This document shows, one piece after another, positions 8,816-17,900 of a DNA stretch of 64,000 nucleotides. The DNA comes from Gloeobacter kilaueensis JS1 (GTDB lineage: Bacteria; Cyanobacteriota; Cyanobacteriia; Gloeobacterales; Gloeobacteraceae): assembly GCF_000484535.1 (NCBI RefSeq), contig NC_022600.1, forward strand, positions 2,294,001 to 2,358,000, read 5' to 3'. Every line of letters starts with the position of its first letter. Within the stretch, counting starts at the first letter, position 1. Below the pieces are notes generated by a model. That model was not told the origin of the DNA. It saw nothing but the letters and a program-made list of their open reading frames with translations, and made no database searches. Position numbers and translations under genes: made by a program.

Positions 8816-9793
8816 ATGATCCTGGTGACGGGCGGTGCCGGTTATATCGGTTCCCATGTCGTTCTTGCCCTGCAGCGGGCTGGTTTTGAGGCTCTGGTCC
8901 TCGACAACCTCGTCTACGGCCATGCGGAGTTCGTTCCCGCCGACAAGCTGATCCACGGTGAACTGGAGGACCGCGAGAAGCTCAAGCAGCTTTTTGCGGA
9001 CCATCCAATCGAGGCGGTCATCCATATGGCCGCCTACGCCTACGTCGGTGAATCGGTGACAAAACCGGCTATCTACTACCGCAACAATATTTACGGCACC
9101 CTCTGCCTGCTGGAGGCGATGGTCGAGGCGGGGGTGGGCAAGATCGTCTTTTCCTCCACCTGTGCCACCTACGGCGAGCCCGATCAGATCCCAATTCCCG
9201 AAAGCCACCCCCAGCGCCCGATCAACCCCTACGGTTTTACCAAGCTGGTGGTCGAGCAGATGCTGCGCGACTTCGACCGGGCTTACGGTTTGCGCTCCGT
9301 TGTCTTTCGCTACTTCAACGCCGCTGGAGCCGAGCCGGACGGGCAGATTGGCGAGGACCACAATCCAGAAACGCACCTGATTCCGCTCGTGCTCGATGTG
9401 GCGATTGGCCGCCGCCCCCACATCACTGTCTTCGGCGACGACTATGCCACCGTCGATGGTACCTGCGTGCGCGACTATATCCACGTGAGCGATCTGGCCG
9501 ATGCCCATGTGCTGGGGCTCAAGTACCTGCGCACGGGCGGCGAGACGACTTTTTTCAACCTCGGCAACGGCAATGGCTTCTCGGTGCAACAGGTGATCGA
9601 TGCCGCCCGGCAGATCACCGGCAAACCGATCGCCCAGGTGCTTGGGGCGCGCCGCCCCGGCGATCCGGCTCAACTCGTAGGCGGCGCTGATCGAGCCCGC
9701 CAGGTACTGGGCTGGTCTCCCCGCTTTGCTGACATCGAGACGATCATCGCCACCGCCTGGCGCTGGCACCAGTCGCGCTTCGGCAAAGACTGA
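8816..9793 (+). CDS. galE: UDP-glucose 4-epimerase
   Basis: 325 residues from ATG at 8816 (MILVTGGAGYIGSH), preceded by a GAGG. The same frame stays open far upstream, but that part is antisense to dps and gntK and is not coding. NAD-binding GGAGYIGSH, the SSTCATYG segment and the YGFTK catalytic Tyr-Lys place it with extended SDR GalE enzymes interconverting UDP-glucose and UDP-galactose for cell-surface glycans. A tRNA gene follows directly. Confidence 0.95.
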   Translation: MILVTGGAGYIGSHVVLALQRAGFEALVLDNLVYGHAEFVPADKLIHGELEDREKLKQLFADHPIEAVIHMAAYAYVGESVTKPAIYYRNNIYGTLCLLEAMVEAGVGKIVFSSTCATYGEPDQIPIPESHPQRPINPYGFTKLVVEQMLRDFDRAYGLRSVVFRYFNAAGAEPDGQIGEDHNPETHLIPLVLDVAIGRRPHITVFGDDYATVDGTCVRDYIHVSDLADAHVLGLKYLRTGGETTFFNLGNGNGFSVQQVIDAARQITGKPIAQVLGARRPGDPAQLVGGADRARQVLGWSPRFADIETIIATAWRWHQSRFGKD

Positions 9794-9833
9794 TTGCCGC
9801 TCGCTGCCTGCCAGTGATAGGCTGGTTTCCCGC

Positions 9834-9906
9834 GGGGAGTTAGCTCAGTTGGTAGAGCGCAGCAATCGCACTGCTGAGGCCAGGGGTTCGAATCCCCTAC
9901 TCTCCA
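9834..9906 (+). tRNA. tRNA-Ala (anticodon CGC)
   Basis: A 73-nt cloverleaf. The acceptor stem GGGGAGT pairs with ACTCTCC and contains the G3-U70 wobble that defines alanine tRNAs. D stem GCTC/GAGC. Anticodon stem CAGCA/TGCTG closes loop ATCGCAC, giving anticodon CGC. T stem AGGGG/CCCCT with TTCGAAT loop. The CCA end is not encoded. Confidence 0.95.
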
Positions 9907-10052
9907 CTTTTTAAAATCCGCCTGTAGCTTAAAGTTGGCTCAGGGCCGATTTCCTGCACCTGCCCCAGCCCCTGTCAGATAAGTTGTATAGGTCGCAAAA
10001 GTCGCTGTGTCAGGCTAAATTTGTGCCCAATTCCGTACCCAAAAAAGCAACC

Positions 10053-10139
10053 ATGGTCACAGATTCGGCGGTTGCACAAGAAGCGCTGAGCCAGAAGCTG
10101 CAGGCGGCTCTTGACGCAGCAAATCTCAGGCTTCGCACT
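10053..10139 (+). pseudogene. Possible N-terminal remnant of a tyrosine integrase
   Basis: After the tRNA gene a short frame reads MVTDSAVAQEALSQ, then KLQAALDAANLRLR, and then runs into the end of the convergent gene. The (K/L)QxALDAANxRL pattern resembles the N-terminus of cyanobacterial phage-type integrases. The catalytic domain is absent. The position 147 bp downstream of a tRNA gene fits a decayed integration event. Assignment rests on a short motif recalled from the family, so it is tentative. Confidence 0.35.
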
Positions 10140-11300
10140 TCAGTTCGCCGGTGGGCCGAGGCCAGAATCGACGCGGTAGATCTGATAGATACCGGCGAGG
10201 AGGCTGATCACCTCGAAGTAAATGTAAGCGCCCTGGGTCGTGATGAATGCTTTTGGGTTTTTGCGCACTTCCTGCTGCGAATTGCACACCTTGCGGTAAA
10301 AGGGGGCAGCGGGATCGACTCCGGCAATCCAGACTTCGGTCGGTACGGTAAGGCTTTTCTGGTTGCTGGAGGTGGAGGTGACCATGTAGAGGTACGATTT
10401 GCCGTTGTAGGTAAAAGGCTCGACCGACCAGAGGTAGGTGCCCACCGAGGGCGGCTTCAGGACGTTCACCCGCTGCCACTTTGTACCCACTTTTTGATAG
10501 ATGCCGATCTGGGTCTTGCCGTTAATCAGGGTCAGGGCGAGCAGAGCGTTGTTGTACTCCGGAGCCTCCCACATCTGAGCGGAGAGAGTGCCGCCGGACT
10601 CGGAGGTGATCTGGGCGGTCAGATTGGTATCGAGGGTGTACTTGAAGACCTGGGCTTTGCCGTTTGCGGCGGTGGCGTTGTAGGTGACGGCGCGCTCGCC
10701 TTTGATCCACTGCACGCCGGGGGGGACGGCTTTGGGAATCTGTTTTTCGGTGGAGCTGCCAACTTCGCGCCACAGGACGATCTGGGAACCGGAACTGCCG
10801 GGGGCGAGGTAGCTGATTGTCGCCGGTGAGGAAGTGTCCTCACCCCCGATCGGCCCATAGGCGTTGGTACCGTTGGGCAGGAGGGTCGGTACCCACTGGC
10901 TGCCGTTAAACTGGGCGCTGGCCAGGGTGAAGCGGTTTTGTGAATCGTACTTGGTATAGGTGATGAATGAGCCGTTGCTGCCGATGCTCCAGGTCGGCCC
11001 GTTGCCGATGGTAGACACGGTGACAGCACCGGTATCGACGAGGAACGCCTGCCCGGTGGGAGGGACAAAATCGCCCGTCGCCGGGTCGATGTTGCCCTGC
11101 CAGAGGTTGCCGTCGCCATCGACCCAGGTGATCTGGGCAAGCGCTTGATTAAATTCAGGATCGTTGAGCTTGACAGAAGGATCGGAGACTGGAATCTCCT
11201 GGGGATCGGCCTTGAGGACGGGTGCGGTGCCAAGCAGGGTGCCGGCGGCGATTGCCAGCAAAATTGAGCGCAGCAGGGCGCGGTGGGGGAAGAATTGCAT
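10140..11300 (-). CDS. Exported hypothetical protein
   Basis: 386 residues. A signal peptide is visible (RSILLAIAAGTLLGTAPVLKA, cleavage probably after ALKA-like VLKA at about 31). The mature part is rich in short beta-strand repeats with Trp/Tyr pairs, of the kind seen in beta-propellers (ITWVDGDGNLWQGNI, WSIGSNGSFITYTKY). Near the C-terminus there is one cysteine and a hydrophobic segment (FEVISLLAGIYQIYRV). No enzyme motif is recognised. It heads a run of exported proteins on the same strand. Confidence 0.6.
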   Translation of the reverse strand: MQFFPHRALLRSILLAIAAGTLLGTAPVLKADPQEIPVSDPSVKLNDPEFNQALAQITWVDGDGNLWQGNIDPATGDFVPPTGQAFLVDTGAVTVSTIGNGPTWSIGSNGSFITYTKYDSQNRFTLASAQFNGSQWVPTLLPNGTNAYGPIGGEDTSSPATISYLAPGSSGSQIVLWREVGSSTEKQIPKAVPPGVQWIKGERAVTYNATAANGKAQVFKYTLDTNLTAQITSESGGTLSAQMWEAPEYNNALLALTLINGKTQIGIYQKVGTKWQRVNVLKPPSVGTYLWSVEPFTYNGKSYLYMVTSTSSNQKSLTVPTEVWIAGVDPAAPFYRKVCNSQQEVRKNPKAFITTQGAYIYFEVISLLAGIYQIYRVDSGLGPPAN

Positions 11301-11345
11301 GGGGAAACCAAAAGGAGACTTGTCCCTCAGTGTACGGCATCGCCC

Positions 11346-12017
11346 CTAGCGGGCACGGGGCGGCGACTGCGGATCGCGTAGCCGCTCGTAGATGGTGTAG
11401 CTGCCGTCGGCATCGCGCAGGTAGACCTGCTCGGGTCTTTTGCGGCGACTGTCAAGAAAGATCAAGTTGCGCTTGAAGATGTAGCCTGAGCTGCGAAAAC
11501 TGGAGGTCTCGGTGCGGGTGCGGTCGGTGCGGAGGTAGCTGAGGTCGTTGTAGCTCACCCAGTCGGGGCTGCTGTTAAATTCGCGGTGGGTGGCCAGGGC
11601 TTTGTCGTCTTTGAGCACCTCGCGCAGCGAGGCCGCCCACTCCTCGGCCAGGGCGCGGGCGGTACTGTTGTGGCGGGCCATATCGGCGGCGGTGACAGTG
11701 GCGAGTAACTGACCGCCCAGCAATACCTGCCAGGAGGAGCCGTTGCCCGTCACCTTGACCGCTTTTACCTCGGGGCTGTCCGTGCTCAGGGTCTTGTTGA
11801 GCCGGGCCTGCACGAGGGCGGTCCGCTCCGCCAGCGCCTCCGGATCGCTGCCGCTCAGGGTAAAGATGCCCCGCGTATCGAGGACGATCTGGCCTGGATA
11901 TTTGACCAGTTCGGGCACATCGAGCTGGGCATGGGCGCTCAGGCTCGTGAGCAGGACAATCGCTGGGGCAAGCAGCGAGAGGAGGGCACGGCGCTTTAGC
12001 AGCAGAGGATTGGGCAT
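11346..12017 (-). CDS. Exported protein resembling the periplasmic N-terminal domain of cyanobacterial MscS-type channels
   Basis: 223 residues with a signal peptide ending in LSAHA (about residue 30). The mature part follows the pattern found ahead of the channel domain in large cyanobacterial mechanosensitive channels: a VLDTRGIFTL strand, an ERTALVQARLNKTL helix, a short two-strand unit with LLGGQLLATVTAADM, and LAEEWAASLREVL. Here the channel itself is missing, and a different, charged C-terminal part follows. It could be a free domain that works in the periplasm. No partner channel gene lies in the window. Confidence 0.5.
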   Translation of the reverse strand: MPNPLLLKRRALLSLLAPAIVLLTSLSAHAQLDVPELVKYPGQIVLDTRGIFTLSGSDPEALAERTALVQARLNKTLSTDSPEVKAVKVTGNGSSWQVLLGGQLLATVTAADMARHNSTARALAEEWAASLREVLKDDKALATHREFNSSPDWVSYNDLSYLRTDRTRTETSSFRSSGYIFKRNLIFLDSRRKRPEQVYLRDADGSYTIYERLRDPQSPPRAR

Positions 12018-12093
12018 TGTTTCTCATCGGATGGCTGAACCCAATTATTAAACGGCGCAGGGAGGTTTGAAGCAACTGCGCAGAACCGGTGCG

Positions 12094-12669
12094 CTAGCGG
12101 CGGCGCAGGAAGGGACGGGGGTTGATCGCCCGGCCCCGCCGGAAGATGGTGTAGTGCAGGTGGGGCGCGGTGCTGCGACCGGTACTGCCCATCCGACCGA
12201 TGAGTTGCCTGCGGCGCACCCGCATTCCGGGCCGGACCTTGATTCGCGAGAGATGGCCATAGAGGGTGCTCCAGCCCCGACCGTGGCGGATGAGAATGCG
12301 CTTGCCGTAGCCGCCCCGGCTCCAACCGGCCAGACCCACGATGCCGGGAGCGGTGGCGAAGATCGGCGTGCCGCGCCGTCCAGCAAAGTCGATGCCGTTA
12401 TGAAAGGCGCGCCGGTGGGTAAAAGGGTCGATCCGCCAGCCAAAGCGGGAGGTGATCCGCACCCGGCCCCGCACTGGCAAGCCGCGCGGTCGGGCCACCC
12501 GGCGGGACGTCGAAGAGAGAGCTAGCCGGTAGCGGCCTGCTCGGGCCTGGGCTACGGGCTGAAAGTGAACGAAGACCAGCAAAGTCGCCAGTAACAGAAC
12601 TGCCCAGCGCCGTTGGGCCAGAACAGCAACCGCACACCGACTCGCTGCGGAACGGGGAAACACCGGCAT
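12094..12669 (-). CDS. M23-family peptidoglycan endopeptidase (LytM/NlpD-like)
   Basis: 191 residues from ATG at 12669; a GTG at 12708 is an alternative start. A membrane segment or signal peptide (RRWAVLLLATLLVFVHFQPV) precedes an Arg-rich linker and the M23 domain. Zinc ligands are visible as HNGID (H..xxxD) and HLHY (HxH), with the structural SRFGWRIDP and YGHLS motifs. It would cut peptide cross-links in cell-wall peptidoglycan. It is unusually basic and has no LysM domain. Confidence 0.9.
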   Translation of the reverse strand: MPVFPRSAASRCAVAVLAQRRWAVLLLATLLVFVHFQPVAQARAGRYRLALSSTSRRVARPRGLPVRGRVRITSRFGWRIDPFTHRRAFHNGIDFAGRRGTPIFATAPGIVGLAGWSRGGYGKRILIRHGRGWSTLYGHLSRIKVRPGMRVRRRQLIGRMGSTGRSTAPHLHYTIFRRGRAINPRPFLRRR

Positions 12670-12768
12670 CGAAAAAATCTTGAGCGAAGCTACCCAGAAG
12701 ATTCCCACGTTTGACCGGTTGGACAGAATTCCTCTTTTTGAGGAATTTAGGGCTGCACCAGGCTGTAT

Positions 12769-12978
12769 TCAGGCGATCAGGCGCTCCAGAACGCTGGCGG
12801 GGCGGTAGGAAAGCCGTATCCGCACAGGCAGGCGGGAAGATCGGCCACGCAGGTAGAGAACGTTGTTGCCGACCGGTCTGCCGCTGAGACGCAGAAACTT
12901 GTAGATGCTCGCCGGTGTGGCGGGCCGGGTCTTCAGGCAACCTGTCAGAATGGGCAGTCGAATAGCGTTCATTTGCAA
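12769..12978 (-). CDS. Doubtful small basic protein (69 aa)
   Basis: Starts MQMNAIRLPILTG and ends in an Arg-rich segment (LRGRSSRLPVRIRLSY). No ribosome-binding site, membrane helix or known domain is evident. It sits upstream of and on the same strand as the M23 peptidase gene. It could be chance coding in GC-rich DNA. Confidence 0.25.
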   Translation of the reverse strand: MQMNAIRLPILTGCLKTRPATPASIYKFLRLSGRPVGNNVLYLRGRSSRLPVRIRLSYRPASVLERLIA

Positions 12979-13108
12979 CCGCGCAAATTCTCATTTCAGA
13001 ATATCTATCGATAATTTGAACCGCAAAAATCGAGCAATTGTCTTCAGACTTTGTACCGGTGCGTTCGATGCCTACTGGAGATGTCCCCCACCTCACCTCT
13101 CCCCCCTG

Positions 13109-13157
13109 CCCCCCTCCCCTCTCCTGCCCCCGCCGGGGCAAGGAGAGAGAAGGGGGG
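13109..13157. repeat. Homopyrimidine/homopurine inverted repeat
   Basis: The left arm (13109-13130) is almost all C/T and the right arm (13135-13157) is its near-complement of G/A, with a CGCC loop; only a few positions mismatch. It lies in a non-coding gap. The form resembles the CCCTCTCC...GGAGAGGG dispersed intergenic repeats seen in many bacterial genomes. Confidence 0.6.
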
Positions 13158-13248
13158 TTCACTGTAACTGGGCTGCAGGCGGGATAGGTGAGGACAATCA
13201 GGGAGTGTGCGTGGCTGTTGGTTCGCGCAGGTAAAGCATAAATGGGTA

Positions 13249-14907
13249 TTAGAGAGTTCGCTCGCCCGTAACCCCCGAAAGGGTTGCTTCGGGAGCAAGT
13301 AGCCGTCCGTTTTCGAGCTTGAGGATGCGGTCGGCTACCGGAAAATAGCGATCGTCGTGGGTGATGACCAGGACGGTCTTGCCCCGCTCCTTCAGTTCTG
13401 GCAATAGTTTGAGGTAGAAGATGTCTTTGAAGTGGGGGTCTTGATTGGCCGCCCACTCGTCGAAGATGTAGAAGGGCCGGTCCTCCAGGTAGGCAGTAAG
13501 CAGGGTCAAACGCTTGCGCTGGCCCTGGGAAAGGGCGACGGTCGAAAATTCTCCTGAGCGGACGGAGACTTTGTGCTTCAGCTGCAGCCGCTCCAGATAA
13601 TCGCCTGCCCGCCGATCCAATTCTGGGTGATCGAGGCCGATCAAGTTCTCGAATAGATAGCCGTCCGAGAAGACGGCTGTAAATAGTTGCCGGTACTGCT
13701 CGCGGTTGTGGTCGTCGATGGGGATGCCGTCGAGGCGGATTTCGCCCGTCTCCGGCGGATAGAGCCCCAGCAGCAGCTTCGCCAGGGTCGTCTTGCCGCT
13801 GCCGTTGCCCCCGACTAGAAAGACCACCTCGCCCGGTACAAAGCTGAGGTGAATCGGGCCAAGGCTGAAGTAATCGTCCTCCTGCTCGCGGTAGTAGGTG
13901 TGGGTGGCAGCAACAAGTTCCAGTCGCTGCCAGGCCGTCGAACTGGTCGGTTCTTCGGCTGGTTGGGATTCGCCGCCGGTTGCACTGGCGAGGGTGAGGC
14001 CGAGGGCTTCGACCTTGGCGAGGGCTACCTGGGCGCGCTGCAATATTGGCAGCGCTTCAAACAGCGCCCCGATCGCCCCGGCCATGTAGAAGGCGGTGAG
14101 GGTGCAGCCGGTGAGCACCGGCGAACTCACCCCGGCCAGCAGTGGCAGCAAAAATAGCAGCGCTCCGACCAGTAGAAAGTGCAGCGCCTGCGCCCAACTG
14201 ATGGCGACAGCAAAGTACCGTCCACCCGCGACATTGTGCTCGTAGAGATTCTGCACACTCGGTCGCAGGTTGTCGCTGACAAACGCTTCGCGCCGCCGCC
14301 AGTGCAGTTTGAGTTCTTTGTTGCCCTCGGTGAGCGCCTGAAAGTGACGGATGAGCCGGTCCCACTCCTCGCGCGCCTGGATGAAGTAGCGGGTGGCTGG
14401 GGCTTCGAGGAGCTTGTAACTGCTCAGCGAGAGGACAATCGCTGCGATAGCGATTGCCAGACCGAGGGGAGCGAGCCAGGTGATGTAGCCCAGGCAGCCG
14501 ATCAAGATCGCGGCGTTGATACAGAAGGGCGGCAACTGAAAGAGGCTGGCGGCAATTGTCGGGATGTCGTCGGTGAAGGTGGCAAACAGGCGCGAGATCC
14601 CGGCGCGCTCCAGTTGTAAGAGCGGTGCGGCGAGAATCTGGCGGCTCAACTGGAGCCGCAGATCCATCAATGCCTGCTGGGAGACCTGTAATAGCAGAAT
14701 GCGCGAGAGTAGGTTGCAGACGAGCATCGCCAGCACGAGTGCCCCGAAGAGCAGGGCAAGCTGGCCCAGGGGGATGTCGCGCCGGGTGAGACTGGTGTTG
14801 ATCACCGCCAGGATCGAGGCGCTGATCGCTCCGCCGGCAAGACCGGCCACCGCCGCCAGGGCGACGTTGCGCCACGAGTAGCCGAGCAGCAACTTCAGCA
14901 GATTCAT
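13249..14907 (-). CDS. Cyclic-peptide/siderophore-type ABC exporter (PvdE/TIGR01194 family)
   Basis: 552 residues from ATG at 14907, which overlaps the NRPS stop as ATGA and is preceded by GGAGGGAAGGG; translation is therefore coupled. The N-terminal 330 residues are six membrane segments. The C-terminal ATPase has Walker A GGNGSGKTT, signature ALSQGQRKR (in place of LSGGQ), and Walker B FYIFDEWAANQDP, in which the usual E after D is present and the DEWAA motif is typical of the PvdE/SyrD-like cyclic peptide exporters. It most likely exports the product of the adjacent NRPS across the cytoplasmic membrane. Confidence 0.9.
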   Translation of the reverse strand: MNLLKLLLGYSWRNVALAAVAGLAGGAISASILAVINTSLTRRDIPLGQLALLFGALVLAMLVCNLLSRILLLQVSQQALMDLRLQLSRQILAAPLLQLERAGISRLFATFTDDIPTIAASLFQLPPFCINAAILIGCLGYITWLAPLGLAIAIAAIVLSLSSYKLLEAPATRYFIQAREEWDRLIRHFQALTEGNKELKLHWRRREAFVSDNLRPSVQNLYEHNVAGGRYFAVAISWAQALHFLLVGALLFLLPLLAGVSSPVLTGCTLTAFYMAGAIGALFEALPILQRAQVALAKVEALGLTLASATGGESQPAEEPTSSTAWQRLELVAATHTYYREQEDDYFSLGPIHLSFVPGEVVFLVGGNGSGKTTLAKLLLGLYPPETGEIRLDGIPIDDHNREQYRQLFTAVFSDGYLFENLIGLDHPELDRRAGDYLERLQLKHKVSVRSGEFSTVALSQGQRKRLTLLTAYLEDRPFYIFDEWAANQDPHFKDIFYLKLLPELKERGKTVLVITHDDRYFPVADRILKLENGRLLAPEATLSGVTGERTL

Positions 14908-17900
14908 CCCTTCCCTCCAGAGGTGTGGGCAGCCAGACACTCGCTCAGCCGGGCCGCCAGGACCGTAACCTGCGGTTCAAAGAGGCAGCTGTCGTGATCG
15001 CCCGGTACCCGGTAGCTGGTAAGGCCGGCGCGGGTGAGGGGTTGCCAGCCCGGTGCAAAATTTCGTTCCTCCCCCGCCTCGAAGAGCGCGACGGGTGCAG
15101 CGATGGCAGTGGCGGGCCGGTAGCGGGCAAGGGCGAGCAGGTTGATCCGATAGACATCCAGCAGGCGGCGGGCGAGGATCAGATCCACATCCGGCGGCAG
15201 CGCGTGGACGGCCTGGGCCTTTTCGACAAAGAGCCGCAGGCGTTCCTCCGGCTGTTCGCAGTTGCGCAATTCGGATTCTGTAAGCGGTACGCGCAGGCCG
15301 CGAGCGAGATCGGCGAGGATGGCGCTCTCGTCGCTTCCGTCCTGCCTTTCTTCACTTCCTGGAGCGGCCAGATCGAGGACCACCAGAACCGCGACGCGCT
15401 CGCCTTCCGCTTCGAGCCGGAGGGCCATCTCGAAGGCGACGGCTGCCCCCATGCTGTAGCCGCCCAGCGCGTAAGGTCCGTGGGGCTGGACGGCGCGCAG
15501 AGCCTGCAGATAATCGGCGGCCATCGACTCGACGCTCGCGTGCAGTTCCACCTCCTGATCCACCGCCGGTACCTGCAGCCCGTAGAAGGGCCGCTCCGCG
15601 CCTGACTGCCGGGCCAGATCCACCAGGCAGAGCACGCCCCCACCGGCGGGATGGACGCAGAAGAAGGGCAGCTCCTTGCCCAGGGGTTGCAGAGTTACCA
15701 GCGGCGAGGAGGGAGCGGGGGCAGATCCCTGGAGTTGCTGGGCCAGACTTTCGATCGTGGCGGAGCGGAAGAAGGCGGCAAGGGGCAGCTTCAAATCGAG
15801 CTGTTTCTGGATGCGCGCCAGCAGGTGAACGGCCAGAAGCGAATTGCCGCCCAGATCGAAGAAATTGTCTGTAACCCCTATGGGCTTGAGAGCGAGCAAT
15901 TCCTCCCAGATCTGGACCAGTTGCAGTTCCAGAGGTGTGCGCGGTGGTACCTGGGCAGACGGTCGAGCTACGAGGAACGGGTCCGGCAACGCTGCCCGGT
16001 CCAGCTTGCCGTTGGCGGTGAGGGGTAGTTGCGGGAGCGCCACAAAAAGCGAGGGGATCATGTACTCCGGCAGGCGTTCTTTCAGGTAAGCGCGCAACTG
16101 GACAGCAGGGAGCGGACGATCCTCTTCACCGACTACATAGGCGACCAGCGAACGATCTCCCGTTGTCTCGTTCTGCCAGACGGTCGCTGTTGCCTCGCGC
16201 AGGTCGGGATAGCTCACGAGGGCAGCTTCTACCTCCGCCAGCTCGATGCGGAAACCGCGCAGCTTCACCTGGTTGTCCAGCCGACCCACAAATTCCAGCA
16301 CCCCCTCCGCTCTCCAGCGCGCCAGATCCCCGCTCCGGTACAGCTTCCCACCGGACTCACTGAACGGGTCAGAGACGAACTTTTCTGCCGTCAGCTCAGG
16401 CCGATTGAGATACCCCCGTGCCAGACCGTCGCCGCCGATAAACAGCTCTCCCACCACTCCCACCGGCACCAACTCAGCCCGAGCATCCAGCACGTACACC
16501 CGCGTGTTCGCTATCGGCTTTCCTATCGGCACACTCCCTTCTAACTGCGTGTTCCTGTCCATCCGATAACAACAGGCAAAGGTCGTGCTCTCGGTGGGAC
16601 CGTAACCGTTGATGACGACTCGTTCTCCCGGTTGCTCAAGCAATTTCCGCACATGGGGAAGCGAGAGTACATCGCCCCCGGCGAGCAGTTGACGGACTTT
16701 TGCAAGGGTAGGGAGTTGTTCTGTGAGCATCAGGTGGAACAGTCCTGCTGTCAGCCACAGGGTTGTGATGTGGTGAGCTTCGATGAGCTGAGCGATTTCT
16801 GCTAAGGAGAGCTTTCGGGCAGGAGCAAGGACGAGGGTGGCACCGTGGAGCAAGGGAGCCCAGATTTCAAAGGTGGAGGCGTCGAAGGCGACGGGAGCAA
16901 GTTGGAGGAAGGTTTCGTCTTCTTCCACCTCAAAGAAAGGGTTGTTGAGGAGCAGTCGGAGGACGGCTCTGTGGGGAGTGAGCACACCTTTAGGGATGCC
17001 GGTGGAACCGCTGGTGTACAGCACGTAGGCCAGGTTCTCACCCCGGACAGTTGTTGACAGGTTTGCTGTCGGGAGATTGGCCAGTTCCAGATGATCGATG
17101 TCGATAAAGTGGGTGGCAGGAAGGTTCAGGAGGTTATTCGGAAGCGACTGGCCCAGGACAACGTTCAGCCCCGCATCCTGGATCATGAAGGCCAGTCTTT
17201 CGCTTGGATAGGCCGGATCGAGGGGAAGGTAGGCACCGCCTGCTTTCAAGACCGCCAGCAGGCTGACAATCAGTTCCGGACTGCGTTCCAGACAGATGCC
17301 AACTGGTACTTCCGCTCCAACTCCGAGGGATTGGAGGTGGTGGGCAAGCTGGTTGGCTCGGTGGTTCAACTCCCGGTAACTGAGTTTTTCTTTGCCCCAG
17401 ACGAGAGCAGTTGCTTCCGGTGTGCGTTCTACCTGCTGCTCGAAAAGTTGATGGATGCAGAGGTGGCGCGGGTAGTCGCGATCTGTAGCGTTCCACTGAC
17501 TGAAGAGTTGTATTTCCTGAGCAGTCAGTAACGGCAGGGAAGTGATGGCCTGGTCGGGGTTGGCGACGAGGGATTCTAACAGTGTGAGCAGATGACCTGC
17601 CATCCGCTCGATCGTCTCGGGCTCGAAGAGGTCCGTGTTGTACTGGAAGGTGGCCCCCAGTTCCTGGCTGGTTTCGAGCATCGTGAGCAGCAGGTCGAAC
17701 TTGGAAATTGGGTTCGGAAATTCCAGCGGTGTGAAGCGCGGGCCGTCGTCGTTCGCTGCCGCGTGCATCGGCATGTTCTGCAGGACGAACATCACCTGAA
17801 ACAGAGGCGCGTGGCTGAGGGTGCGCTCGGGCTTGAGGTAGTCCACCACCTTCTCGAAGGGCAGATCCTGGTGGGCGTAGGCTCCGAGGGTGGTCTGCCG

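Larger units (their letters stand above)
12709..13248. other. Gene-poor stretch of 540 bp
   Basis: Between the M23 peptidase and the exporter gene. It holds one weak small frame (12769-12978) and the polypyrimidine hairpin at 13109-13157. I see nothing else that supports a gene. Confidence 0.6.

Noticed and set aside
9984-10829. Long plus-strand frame after the tRNA gene
   Set aside because: Beyond 10140 it is the antisense of the exported protein with signal peptide; only the first part may be an integrase remnant.
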